Assembly: GCA_040954595.2 (NCBI GenBank)
Contig: CM082595.2
Coordinates: forward strand, 7,998,001-8,062,000
Source of the DNA: Balanoglossus misakiensis
Lineage: Eukaryota; Hemichordata
DNA length: 64,000 nucleotides
Direction of reading: 5' to 3'
The translations under genes were made by a program, and so were the position numbers. The notes beneath the pieces were generated by a model, which was not told where the DNA came from, made no database searches, and saw only the letters and a program-made list of their open reading frames with translations. This document shows positions 46,049 through 57,623 of this stretch, in pieces (position 1 is the stretch's first letter; every line of letters begins with the position of its first letter).

Positions 46049-46877
46049 GGGACCGTTCAGTTTTTACGGCTGGGGGGGGGGTTGGCAAGTTTGTGTCATC
46101 GGTTTTCAAAATCAGGCCAACCCCCCCTTCACCCAGGACCCAAAAAACGACGACACCCCCCCTTGACAGGCCTAACAATATGATGACCCCCCCCCCCTCT
46201 CCGAAAACATTCGCCGTCATGATCCTATGTACACTGTATGCAATAAAGGGAATGAGGCTCCTCAACACGTCAATTATAATTTTCTTAAAGTAATTGAAGT
46301 ATATAATAGTATATCGTTGCAATAAAGAAATCTATGAATAAATTAAAATGACAAGTCAATACAATAGTTGGTAGGATTGGTAAAGCAAGAAAAGTGTCGG
46401 GGTTGGGCGTGGGAGGGGGTGTCCCCCTCCCACATAAGAAAATTTTGTAAAATACGGTGCTCAAAGTTGCATTTTAATGAACTCAAAAGCAAATTAACTC
46501 AATGTTAGGGAGGAATTTTTTTTTAATTTTGCCACTCCACTCAAAGTAAGCATCGGGGATGGGCCTGGCAAGAAGCGTGCCCTGGTACACTAGACAAACC
46601 AGCGAATAAATGCAATGTGGTGAAGAATGGAGGGGGTGTCCCCCTCCCACATAAGAATTTTTTTTGTAAAATACGGTGATCAAAGTTGCATTTTAACGAA
46701 CTCAAAGGCATATTAACTCAATGTTGGCGAGGACAAATTTTAATGTTGACACTCCACTCAAAGTAAGCATCGGTGGGGTGGGGTGGCAAGTAGTCTGCCC
46801 TGGTACACTAGACAAACCAGCCAATAAATGAAATGTGGCGAAGAATGAAGGGGGTGGGTTCGGGAGGGGGTGTCCCC
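46049..46877. mobile_element. G-run element, copy 2, inverted and truncated
   Basis: Starts with the same GGGACCGTTCAGTTTTTAC end. Its interior is the reverse complement of much of 40540-41540, including the CCCCCC-flanked blocks and about two of the 230-base subrepeats. It stops at the junction with the repeat at 46878, so the other terminus is missing. Confidence 0.85.
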
Positions 46878-47297
46878 AATCTGATTAAAATCAGATGTAG
46901 GGAACGGCGACGTGGTTTTTTATGCTGTCGCCTCACACTACATCTGACCAACTCTCACTGGAGCTCCCGTTGAAATCGACGGGATTTACTGGGCGAATAA
47001 ACCAATCAGAAGGCGCCTTATAGCAAACGATAGGCATCCCACAATCACATGACCTAGCCCCTTGGGTTGTTACCATGGAGCCACCACAATCTGATTAAAA
47101 TCAGATGTAGGGAACGGCGACTTGTTTTTTTATGCTGTCGCCTCACACTACATCTGACCAACTCTCAATGGAGATCCCGCTGAACTCTACGAGATTTACT
47201 GGGAATATAAACCAATCAGAAGGCGCCTTATAGCAAATGATAGGCAACCCACAATCACATGACCTGGCCCCTTGCGGTTGTTACCATGGAGCTACCA
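46878..47297. repeat. 210-bp repeat in two tandem copies with hairpin head
   Basis: Copies start with AATCTGATTAAAATCAGATG at 46878 and 47088. The first ten-odd bases are self-complementary, and TCAGATGTAG (46891-46900) pairs with CTACATCTGA (46938-46947), with an inner CGGCGAC/GTCGCC pair. A CCAATCAGAAGGCGCC segment and a TTACCATGGAG end are shared. The second copy has scattered substitutions. Confidence 0.92.
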
Positions 47298-47548
47298 CAG
47301 ACATATATCCCGGGCGCGAGAGTCGAATCAGCGTGGGGAATGGTTTCGAGCCAGTTCAGCGTGACGACTGAACCTCTATATTCCACCGGTCAACGAAATG
47401 TATAAGACGTGGCAACAAGTCGCAGTAAAATTGTTAGACAATCGATTAAATTTGTGTAAGGCCGTCCCAGGGAGAGATTCTGTCGCCACGATCGTTTGTA
47501 TACACCAGCAGAGTGTACCGACCGACTGCACAGTGCACTGATTTGACT

Positions 47549-47787
47549 AGCTCTGCGTGCAGGTCTGTGTGTTCCCGGCGTTACACGGACGTTAGAAGAA
47601 GTTAAACGCATCATATTTGGGGTCGGTTGAAGTAATAAGGGAAAGGATTTTGCTTCGATAAAATCGAATTTCGACAGAAAAAGCTGCGGTCGGGCGTCCG
47701 GGTCCGGACCGCAGGCGCACCAGTTTTGTCTATGGGGCCTTATGCAGGGCTGTGGTGCGTCGGGAACACACAGACCTGAACGCAGCT
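47549..47787. mobile_element. MITE of about 239 bp
   Basis: Left end AGCTCTGCGTGCAGGTCTGT and right end (read in complement) AGCTGCGTTCAGGTCTGTG share about 33 bases with few differences, including CAGGTCTGTGTGTTCCCG. A second copy of the end lies alone at 4784-4825. The target duplication is not clear (TTGAC on both sides but offset). Confidence 0.75.
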
Positions 47788-47849
47788 ATGACTTGACATT
47801 CCTTAGCCGAAGTTAGTGTTCTTTTTAAAAATCTGTCACATAAATTGTT

Positions 47850-48290
47850 TTGGGATACATGGCAGTGAAATTTGGTTTATTTTTTATAAACTTTTACATG
47901 AAGTACGTCATTTTCCCCGACTGGCAGCATGACTACGAGGGCGAACATGACGACTTGTTAGGAGAGCGCCAGGCTTATAAATTCCGGCAAACATTATTTG
48001 GGCGATACCATTTTGTGGTAGGTATCACTACACGCCAGTCATGCAAACATGCACTGACTGGCCTTCGGATTACTACTACGGTCTCACTTGTTGCAAAAAT
48101 CGAACGGTTTTAGCCGGTAAACACAGATGGATTAACTCTTAAATCTATCCTGCGCCCAAACGCGCTCCAGTCGGTTTAGTCATTGTTTATGCAAAAGGAA
48201 ATGCAAAATGTAGCAGAAGCTTCATATAACATAATATAGAATACACAAACAGACAGACAAATAAACAAGCAAACAAACAAACAAAAGTTA
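47850..48290 (+). other. Mostly unassigned; weak exon-like frame
   Basis: An 87-codon frame from 47850 includes a hydrophobic start and then DWQHDYEGEHDDLLGERQAY before a GTAGGT string. It might be an exon, but no partner or family is recognised. Confidence 0.2.
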
Positions 48291-48546
48291 GGGACTGTTC
48301 AGATTTTACTTCCAGGGTGGGGCCGGAGGATTTTTTATTTTCCTGGTGATTGTTTTTTCCATGGACGTACCCCCAGTAAATTGTGGAGGAAATCTGTTGT
48401 ACCCCTTAAATTTCCTGGGGGTTTTCCATGGTCCCCCAAAAGGATTGTGATTTTTATGTCTATTCCTCCCTAAATTGTTCTTGGAGAAAATGGGCGGTCC
48501 CTCCTGAAAATCCTCCGCCCCCCGGAAGTAAATCCCGAACAGTCCC
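48291..48546. mobile_element. 256-bp MITE related to the G-run elements
   Basis: Ends GGGACTGTTCAGATTTTACT and, in complement, GGGACTGTTCGGGATTTACT, both followed by TTCC and G runs. Related in the first dozen bases to the GGGACCGTTCAG elements at 40.5 and 46.0 kb, suggesting a shared transposase source. Confidence 0.85.
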
Positions 48547-49613
48547 AGCTAGCACCCTTGCTTCACTGCCAGAGGAGCGACAGCATCAACAAAATGCAGA
48601 TACACAAGAAATAAGCAGTATATTCCACAAGTGAAGAATCCCAGTTACAGACGTTACGAACAAACAAACTACCAACAACAAAGCTGGTCTCTGTTACCCA
48701 TTCGCCTTTGCAAAGGCATCTGGGTAACCAAGACTACAACAAAGCAAGAAAAGGGTCAAGCGTCGTCAAAGAAAACGTAAAAAATCCAGCATGGGTGGTA
48801 AAAGTTATTGGTATAAAACGAATAGGGCCTTCTAGAAATGACGTCTCAGACCCGCAAATGCCACCAGAACACAAAACTTATGTACAGTATAAGCCGGTTG
48901 TTGTATGGAGCAGCAATAATCTGCGGTTGGGCCGTCGTAGATTTTCGTTGGTGGTGAAAATAAAATAAAAAACGCGATCAAGGCTCAATTTTATTCCGGA
49001 TCACATGCGGTTACGGCCAGAAGAGAGCATCAAAGTCTTCAAATGACCATGTGGTGGCGCACTTTTTTCGATTGGCTGTATTTCAATTTGTCCGTGGTAA
49101 ATTTAATTTTTGCAGGTGACTGGCACGGAAACTCTTAGCAAGGTTGAGGTAGGATGAAAAAATGCCCCATTGACTCATTTTGGCTATTTTAAAATATGCA
49201 GTTTCATGGGGATGGACTACTCGACTATCCCAGAGGGGTCTGGAAAATTGAGACTAGGGTGGACTTTTTACCAGATGTCTCCGTAAAATAGACTTTTATT
49301 TCATATCCCAAAAATGAGGTGATGTTCTCACCTGCTTTTCCCCCGACGATTTTTTCATGTCTTCTTGAGATCAAAACACTACATGAAACACTACATATAC
49401 ATTTTGTGAGTTGTCTTTTTTCGTTTTATGTTGGCATTAATTCAATCAGAATTTTTAATTCCTGTATTGTAAAAAGCTTGGGTTTTATGTTTCAGTTGCA
49501 GAGTGCTTAAATTTGGACAATATGCTCGACTTGCGTGGCAATTCTGCAAATATATTTGAATTATTCTTTGGGATCCCCATCTATATTGTTTAATGCAATG
49601 AGTTGCGACCGTC
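48547..49613. other. Unassigned DNA
   Basis: A small hairpin around GCCTTTGCAAAGGC flanked by GTTACCCA/TGGGTAAC is at about 48694-48729. No gene recognised. Confidence 0.4.
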
Positions 49614-51254
49614 ATTGGTTTGGACATGAGTTTGTTGTTTGCTGTTTGGTTGGTCATGGAGCAACAGTCATGGAGCAACACGTAACATTGCCTGGGGTGT
49701 TCAATTCTGTAAATGGCATGAGATAGTTGCATGTACCCGAGTCTAGTGAAACATCGTTTTTGGCGATGTGGATTTCATTATTGCGTGACTGTGCGGTGGG
49801 TCTCGATTCGTTCCTGTCAGACAGCCCAACAAGGACATACGCTTGACGTGCCTTAAAGGTATACGGTAACCTATGCAAATTTAGCTACAGTTACCATGGC
49901 AAATTGAGATACAGCCAATCACAAATATTCAGGAGGTGGCACACGCGACAATAAGAGCGCCACCATTTGTTCTTTAGAACACTAGGATACGCAAGTTTAG
50001 CCATTTATGGACATATGCAAATTGGAGGGGATCGTGTATTAAGTTGTAGACTTTGTCCGACATCGTCCGGTCATCACGGCTGAAATACTCCCATTGCGCA
50101 TTGCTTATAGATATTTTAGGTCGACCCCGGTGTAGTCTACTCCAATAGAAATGAAGAAAGTAAATATAAGATTACCGCCCGAAGTCTCAAACGTGAAAGC
50201 TATTTCAGTGGCACTACAGTGGATAAACATTTAATCCGTGTATACTTCATGAAACTGAATCAGATAACTTTTATTCAAACCAAATAAATGAAACATATGA
50301 AGAGAGGCCTATCTTGATTAAACACATAAATCTGATATTTTATCATATTAGGTAACTCAATATTTTACACTTGACGTATTTTACCAATAACACAATGTTT
50401 CAGCGAACCCGTCAGAAGCAACTTTAGCAGAATACATTTCCTTGATTTACGTTACATGGTTTAATTCGAGAGACATTTCTCAATAAAATCAAAAGTCACA
50501 GTTCATATATTTTATAGAAACGGTCCAATTTGTCGAGTGCGCACTGACAAGACATGCATCGTGCATAGACCACTACGCGGATAGGGTATCTGCAATGCAT
50601 GATGGTATAATTTGCGTTCAACATAGCGTCTACTGCATGGCTAACGCACGCGCTCAGAACGCAAACTATCCCACAACACCCTGTGTTATGCTATCCGCGA
50701 AGTGGTCCATGGCAGTGACAACAATTCCTATGGAGCAGTTAAGAAATAAACCGGCCGGCCGTAAATTCATTGGCTGTATTTTTTGTATTTATTTGATTTG
50801 AAAGGTCGCGTTTTCCCTGTTGCATGCGATTAGTTCAGGGCCAGTTTCAGCAGTGCTCTATTGAGTACTTTCGTATCGATGGATTGAGCTCTCGTCCAAT
50901 CAGAATGGCGGATGGTAGCATGATCTGACATATTGCGTATTGCAATAGGCCTTCCCCAGATAGGTCAGAACGGAGAGGTCATTCCCCTGAGCTTCTTTGT
51001 CTTTTCTATTATTTTTTGACAAATGCGGATTGACGTTCCGTTTCTACATGGCCATGACTGATATTTATTTACGTTTCATAGCGTAAGCGCTTGCTATTCG
51101 TTTCGCAATTGTTTTCGTAGTACAAACAAATTGAAGAAGACGAAATATATTATCTATGTCCCTAATGAGATAATCGGGGTTACATAATCGCACTTCCAAA
51201 GAACGCCGTGACAGAATTCATCAGTTGGCGAGGCGCATTCTCCACCCGCACACA
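49614..51254 (+). repeat. Tandem array unit 1 (1641 bp)
   Basis: Starts ATTGGTTTGGACATGAG and ends CACCCGCACACA. It carries a 5-bp insertion near 49793 and single-base differences at about 49716, 49888 and 49923 not shared by units 2 and 3. Contains two octamer motifs ATGCAAAT (near 49873 and 50014), CCAATCA strings and an imperfect inverted repeat at 50561-50714. A 68-codon frame over the inverted repeat (50595-50801) is kept in all units but has no domain. No RNA gene recognised. Confidence 0.95.
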
Positions 51255-52890
51255 ATTGGTTTGGACATGAGTTTGTTGTTTGCTGTTTGGTTGGTCATGG
51301 AGCAACAGTCATGGAGCAACACGTAACATTGCCTGGGGTGTTCAATTCTGTAAATGCCATGAGATAGTTGCATGTACCCGAGTCTAGTGAAACATCGTTT
51401 TTGGCGATGTGGATTTCATTATTGCGTGACTGTGGGTCTCGATTCGTTCCTGTCAGACAGCCCAACAAGGACATACGCTTGACGTGCCTTAAAGGTATAC
51501 GGTAACCTATGCAAATTTAGCTACTGTTACCATGGCAAATTGAGATACAGCCAATCACAGATATTCAGGAGGTGGCACACGCGACAATAAGAGCGCCACC
51601 ATTTGTTCTTTAGAACACTAGGATACGCAAGTTTAGCCATTTATGGACATATGCAAATTGGAGGGGATCGTGTATTAAGTTGTAGACTTTGTCCGACATC
51701 GTCCGGTCATCACGGCTGAAATACTCCCATTGCGCATTGCTTATAGATATTTTAGGTCGACCCCGGTGTAGTCTACTCCAATAGAAATGAAGAAAGTAAA
51801 TATAAGATTACCGCCCGAAGTCTCAAACGTGAAAGCTATTTCAGTGGCACTACAGTGGATAAACATTTAATCCGTGTATACTTCATGAAACTGAATCAGA
51901 TAACTTTTATTCAAACCAAATAAATGAAACATATGAAGAGAGGCCTATCTTGATTAAACACATAAATCTGATATTTTATCATATTAGGTAACTCAATATT
52001 TTACACTTGACGTATTTTACCAATAACACAATGTTTCAGCGAACCCGTCAGAAGCAACTTTAGCAGAATACATTTCCTTGATTTACGTTACATGGTTTAA
52101 TTCGAGAGACATTTCTCAATAAAATCAAAAGTCACAGTTCATATATTTTATAGAAACGGTCCAATTTGTCGAGTGCGCACTGACAAGACATGCATCGTGC
52201 ATAGACCACTACGCGGATAGGGTATCTGCAATGCATGATGGTATAATTTGCGTTCAACATAGCGTCTACTGCATGGCTAACGCACGCGCTCAGAACGCAA
52301 ACTATCCCACAACACCCTGTGTTATGCTATCCGCGAAGTGGTCCATGGCAGTGACAACAATTCCTATGGAGCAGTTAAGAAATAAACCGGCCGGCCGTAA
52401 ATTCATTGGCTGTATTTTTTGTATTTATTTGATTTGAAAGGTCGCGTTTTCCCTGTTGCATGCGATTAGTTCAGGGCCAGTTTCAGCAGTGCTCTATTGA
52501 GTACTTTCGTATCGATGGATTGAGCTCTCGTCCAATCAGAATGGCGGATGGTAGCATGATCTGACATATTGCGTATTGCAATAGGCCTTCCCCAGATAGG
52601 TCAGAACGGAGAGGTCATTCCCCTGAGCTTCTTTGTCTTTTCTATTATTTTTTGACAAATGCGGATTGACGTTCCGTTTCTACATGGCCATGACTGATAT
52701 TTATTTACGTTTCATAGCGTAAGCGCTTGCTATTCGTTTCGCAATTGTTTTCGTAGTACAAACAAATTGAAGAAGACGAAATATATTATCTATGTCCCTA
52801 ATGAGATAATCGGGGTTACATAATCGCACTTCCAAAGAACGCCGTGACAGAATTCATCAGTTGGCGAGGCGCATTCTCCACCCGCACACA
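51255..52890 (+). repeat. Tandem array unit 2 (1636 bp), hybrid copy
   Basis: Matches unit 3 at every early diagnostic site (about the first 320 bases) and unit 1 at every later one, from about 430 bases onward. This is the pattern expected of a product of unequal crossing-over between units 1 and 3. Confidence 0.95.
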
Positions 52891-54529
52891 ATTGGTTTGG
52901 ACATGAGTTTGTTGTTTGCTGTTTGGTTGGTCATGGAGCAACAGTCATGGAGCAACACGTAACATTGCCTGGGGTGTTCAATTCTGTAAATGCCATGAGA
53001 TAGTTGCATGTACCCGAGTCTAGTGAAACATCGTTTTTGGCGATGTGGATTTCATTATTGCGTGACTGTGGGTCTCGATTCGTTCCTGTCAGACAGCCCA
53101 ACAAGGACATACGCTTGACGTGCCTTAAAGGTATACGGTAACCTATGCAAATTTAGCTACTGTTACCATGGCAAATTGAGATACAGCCAATCACAGATAT
53201 TCAGGAGGTGGCACACGCGACAATAAGAGCGCCACCATTTGTTCTTTAGAACACTAGGATACGCAAGTTTAGCCATTTATGGACATATGCAAATTGGAGG
53301 GGATCGTGTATTAACTTGTAGACTTTGTCCGACATCGTCCGGTCATCACGGCTGAAATACTCCCATTGCGCATTGCTTATAGATATTTTAGGTCGACCCC
53401 GGTGTAGTCTACTCCAATAGAAATGAAGAAAGTAAATATAAGATTACCGCCCGAAGTCTCAAACGTGAAAGCCATTTCAGTGGCACTACAGTGGATAAAC
53501 ATTTAATCCGTGTATACTTCATGAAACTGAATCAGATAACTTTTATTCATACAAAATAAATGAAACATATGAAGAGAGGCCTATCTTGATTAAACACATA
53601 AATCTGATATTTTATCATATTAGGTAACTCAATATTTTACACTTGACGTATTTTACCAATAACACAATGTTTCAGCGAACCCGTCAGGAGCAACTTTAGC
53701 AGCATACATTTCCTTGATTTACGTTACATGGTCTTAATTCGAGAGACATTTCTCAATAAAATCAATAGTCACAGTTCATATTTTTTATAGAAACGGTCCA
53801 ATTTGTCGAGTGCGCACTGACAAGACATGCATCGTGCATAGACCACTATGCGGATAGGGTATCTGCAATGCATGATGGTATAATTTGCGTTCAACATAGC
53901 GTCTACTGCATGGCTAATGCACGCGCTCAGAACGCAAACTATCCCACAACACCCTGTGTTATGCTATCCGCGAAGTGGTCCATGGCAGTGACAACAATTC
54001 CTATAGAGCAGTTAAGAAATAAACCGGCCGGCCGTAAATTCATTGGCTGTATTTTTTGTATTTATTTGATTTGAAAGGTCGCGTTTTCCCTGTTGCATGC
54101 AATTAGTTCAGGGCCAGTTTCAGCAGTGCTCTATTGAGTACTTTCGTATCAATGGATTGAGCTCTCGTCCAATCAGAATGGCGGATGGTAGCATGATCTG
54201 ACATATTGCGTATTGCAATAGGCCTTCCCCAGATAGGTCAGAACGGAGAGGTCATTCCCCTGAGCTTCTTTGTCTTTTCTATTATTTTTTGACAAATGCG
54301 GATTGACGTTCCGTTTCTACATGGCCATGACTGATATTTATTTACGTTTCATAGCGTAAGCGCTTGCTATTCGTTTCGCAATTGTTTTCGTAGTACAAAC
54401 AAATTGAAGAAGACAAAATATATTATCTATGTCCCTAATGAGATAATCGGTTACATAATCGCACTTCCAAAGAACGCCGTGACAGAGAATTCATCAGTTG
54501 GCGAGGCGCATTCTCCACCTGCACACAAA
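52891..54529 (+). repeat. Tandem array unit 3 (about 1639 bp)
   Basis: Carries about fifteen or more private differences after position 53310 (for example TTAACTTG versus TTAAGTTG, and TTCATACAAAATAAATG versus TTCAAACCAAATAAATG). The array stops at CACACAAACG, where the ATTGG unit start would be expected. Confidence 0.95.
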
Positions 54530-54675
54530 CGTTGCACTGCATACTTTGACTAATTAGAATGCGAAAGCAAGATTCTGATTGAGTAGTAACTAATTTGCAT
54601 AATTGACGAGCAGGTGCTGCCTCGTTCTCGTACCGCTGACCGTTGCATTTGAAAAATCATTGCAGCTTCGACGTT

Positions 54676-54728
54676 CATCAAGCATGGAGGTCCCGGTCGC
54701 CTCCATGCTTGATGATGTCGTTTCTCTG
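54676..54728 (+). other. Perfect 15-bp hairpin overlapping a possible first exon
   Basis: CATCAAGCATGGAGG (54676-54690) and its complement (54700-54714) flank a 9-base loop. The first ATG (54684) opens MEVPVASMLDDVVSL and runs into a strong donor, GTAAGCATGG, at 54729. Joined to the exon-like piece at 55591 it would stop after 20 more codons, so a short coding or non-coding transcript is possible. Confidence 0.35.
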
Positions 54729-54973
54729 GTAAGCATGGCATTTACTGTAATTTTACAAGTACATGTACACTCCTTCTAGCAAAAACTGGTCGTGGTAGGG
54801 CGAGAGTGTCCTCCCAACATCGAAATTCTGACTTAGGGAAGCGTTACAGCGCCAAACAGTAAACTCACAGTCGCATGGAATTCATGCGTTGTTTTACACC
54901 GTGCGAGTAAATTGTACGTCGTTCGTGGCCTCGAGTCAGCTTTGTCATTGTGGGGCAGGTGGTACCGTAACAC

Positions 54974-55387
54974 CACAGGGGGCTCTCCCTCCGCAATTTT
55001 ATTGTGTGTTTGTTTGTTGTTGTTGTTGATTGGCATTATAAACAAATACATATTTCTTTGTCAATAAATATGGTTTGTTGACATGTAAGGGTTAGGTTAT
55101 TAGGGTATATTTGACAGGTTATGGTATATTCAACTGTTAGTATTAGTGTTGGCATTTTTGCGATCCACGGCCAGCATCACCCTCTCTTCGTGGCTTAGTG
55201 ATGCCCGGGGCCGTGGATCGAAAAAAGTGCCAACACTAATGCTAACCGTTGAATATTCCCTAACACTTACATGTCAACAAACCATATTTATTAATAAAGA
55301 AATATGTATTTGTTTATAATGCCAATCATCAACAACAACAACAACAAACAAACAAACAATAAAATCGCGGAGGGAGAGCCCCCTGTG
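54974..55387. mobile_element. 414-bp foldback element with 7-bp target duplication
   Basis: Nearly all of the element is two inverted arms of about 190 bases (starting CACAGGGGGCTCTCCCTCC) around a small loop that itself has GCATCAC/GTGATGC. GTAACAC is found on both sides (54967-54973 and 55388-55394). (TTG)n and (GTTT)n tracts lie in the arms. No coding capacity. Confidence 0.9.
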
Positions 55388-55590
55388 GTAACACACTACA
55401 GTATAACTTTTAAGGCAAAGCGATAGCGAATAAACTGACCAGAATTAGTTTTGTTGTTGGGGAGATTTTTGGCACCATCGAGACTGTTATAAGCTACCAG
55501 TGTCAGCTATGGCATAGCTGTTAACACGCAGCCCTGCCACGCAGAGCTACAATGACTGGTTACTAACTTCTATGTCTATTTGATTCACAG

Positions 55591-55665
55591 ATGCTGCCTG
55601 AAAATGTCTGCGTTTCAACTCGGGATTCTCTTCCTCGTCCGAGGCGAGTTTAAGACCGCTCAATG
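55591..55665 (+). other. Exon-like segment 1, copy A
   Basis: 75 bases between TGATTCACAG and GTAGGC. One frame is open (CCLKMSAFQLGILFLVRGEF and KTAQ), leaving two bases that join in phase with the segment at 56239. Comparison with copy B shows mostly amino-acid-changing differences, so coding constraint is not evident. Confidence 0.35.
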
Positions 55666-56238
55666 GTAGGCATGACTTGCTATATATTTGCTTTTATCAC
55701 GCGTTGCAAACGGTACAATAGGAAGCAATGTATGTCTACGAACTAATTTACACATTCCAGCTTTCAATACTTGTTTTTTCCCCTTCGAATTCTGGCCTTG
55801 ATTGCCTGTGATATGGTAGTGATGACATGAATTAAATGGACAACTCACAAGTTCAAATCTTCACATGGAGCATAGAATACATTTGGATGCATTTCATTAA
55901 ACATATAGCTAAAATTACTCCCATACCAATACACAGGGAGATACTGTAGCTTTGGCTGAACATGCGCTAGTCCAACACCATGCTTAATCAAACTGGCTAA
56001 GAAGTCTATTATCATATTAGACTTATGAAGGACAGTAATGAGTAATGTTGTTTAAAGTGACAAAAACAATAATTTAGGTCAGAAAGAAAAATGTAAATCA
56101 TGACACAAACAGGCTGGATATTTTTTCTGACCCTATATTATACCATGTTTTGCATATTTTCACTATTTAGTATTGCCCACATAATTCTAAAGCAAGGTTG
56201 ATTGGTTACTTATTAATATGCATATATTTGATTCACAG

Positions 56239-56311
56239 TCTTAAACACAGCATTTCAACGTATGCCGGAGGAGGGAGAGAATACCTAGGCCTGATCCAAG
56301 ACCGCTTTCCG
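56239..56311 (+). other. Exon-like segment 2, copy A
   Basis: 73 bases between TTGATTCACAG and GTAAGC. In phase after the previous piece it reads CLKHSISTYAGGGREYLGL then IQDRFP. Copy B is the same except for two differences near LI versus LF. No family recognised. Confidence 0.35.
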
Positions 56312-57249
56312 GTAAGCACAACTTGCTGTATACATGCTCCATAGCTTGTTTGTAAAGGCTACCTTTTCCCATCAAACAGTGAAGTCGCCCTTTCAAAATT
56401 ATGGTGGTGGCAAGCCACAACTGGTTATCATGAAGAGTTGGACACCACTAATAATCATTTTAATATTTTCCAATGGGTAACCTTTATGTAACACTATCCT
56501 CAACAATTTCAGTCAACAAGATTTATATTTCGCTGTATAGCAAGGCCGAACAAATATGACTGATTGATAGGGATTTATCTGAAAATATGACAAAATCAAC
56601 AAATACAGAATAATAAGTCACCAAACATGTATCATGTTTTATTCGAGGGAACATGAGCAGGGTCCCATAAACCTGCCAACCCATGCTACCCATGACTTTA
56701 CAAATGTTTCCGTCATACTATGCAGAAAATTCTGGCTGCTTTAAATAGGTTTTCACTTTGCGCTAGGGGGTCAAATCCCATTGCATTCTGGGCGAAAAGT
56801 TCACAACCAACTGTAGTAAGAGATAGAAGAAATGATATGTTTACTGTATTTCATGACTTCCTTTGGTCAAACATGTCTGTCTCTGTAGTTAGCATATTAA
56901 ACCCATTAAACTGTTTTTCACATTTTGTTATTTTTTCTGTTAAAAAGTTCCAGAATGACCCATCATCACTTTAGCATATGAACTCCCATTTCTTTAACAT
57001 GGCAAAAATCGGCCATCTTGAAATTGTCGACCGTATGAGATTTTCATCGCTCACTTAGGGTAGCTTAAAACGTATTTCAGGGGAGAATTGTATAGGCATG
57101 ACTTGGTCTGTAAATTTGATGAAATACCTACCTGCAAATTGTTCACAAGCAGCTGACTGTACTGAAAGACTGGAAGTGTTGTGTACTTATTTTACATATT
57201 CAATATTTGTAATTAGACCATGTCATGTATATCTTGGGGATTGCTCGAT

Positions 57250-57623
57250 CGCAATGTCTCTGCTGGTACAATGTCCTTTTAACTTGTACAGTAATATGGT
57301 AGTGATTGTAAGTTTGTGTGCAGCATTTGTAAATTATTTTCAATTTATAAATTATTTCTAAGTTTCTTCATTCTCAAATTGCTTGCCCAACTGCATTAAA
57401 ATTTAAATTTTGGTATGATTTTGAGTAGGCTTTCTGTTTCAAATTTATTTTCTACAATTTTTGCAATTTTTTGGTAAAATGATTTTCCATGGAAAATCTG
57501 ATTTCCCTGTAATTCGGTTGACAGGATTTTCACCAGATCTCTAAATCATGAAGTACATGTATCAGAATTGCATCGCCCCCTCCCCCCCAAAAAAAAATTC
57601 TAGTCACCCTTGGCATGTAGTAT
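57250..57623. other. Unassigned DNA
   Basis: AT-rich, nothing recognised. It ends at the left inverted terminus of the next element. Confidence 0.4.

Larger units (their letters stand above)
55543..57249 (+). repeat. Duplicated segment, copy A
   Basis: Matches 61917-64000 in the same orientation from AGAGCTAC to the last base of the window. It lacks about 630 bases that copy B has (62485-63117) and has about 230 bases that B lacks (about 56433-56662). It includes the dispersed 346-base repeat at 56724-57072. Confidence 0.92.

Noticed and set aside
47521-47600. tRNA-like gene around GTGTGTTCCCGGCG
   Set aside because: No cloverleaf pairing or A/B box spacing; the segment is the terminus of a MITE.
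50595-54074. Three copies of a 68-codon frame as a gene family
   Set aside because: Conservation follows from the near-identity of the whole tandem unit, and the frame lies on an inverted repeat; no independent coding evidence.
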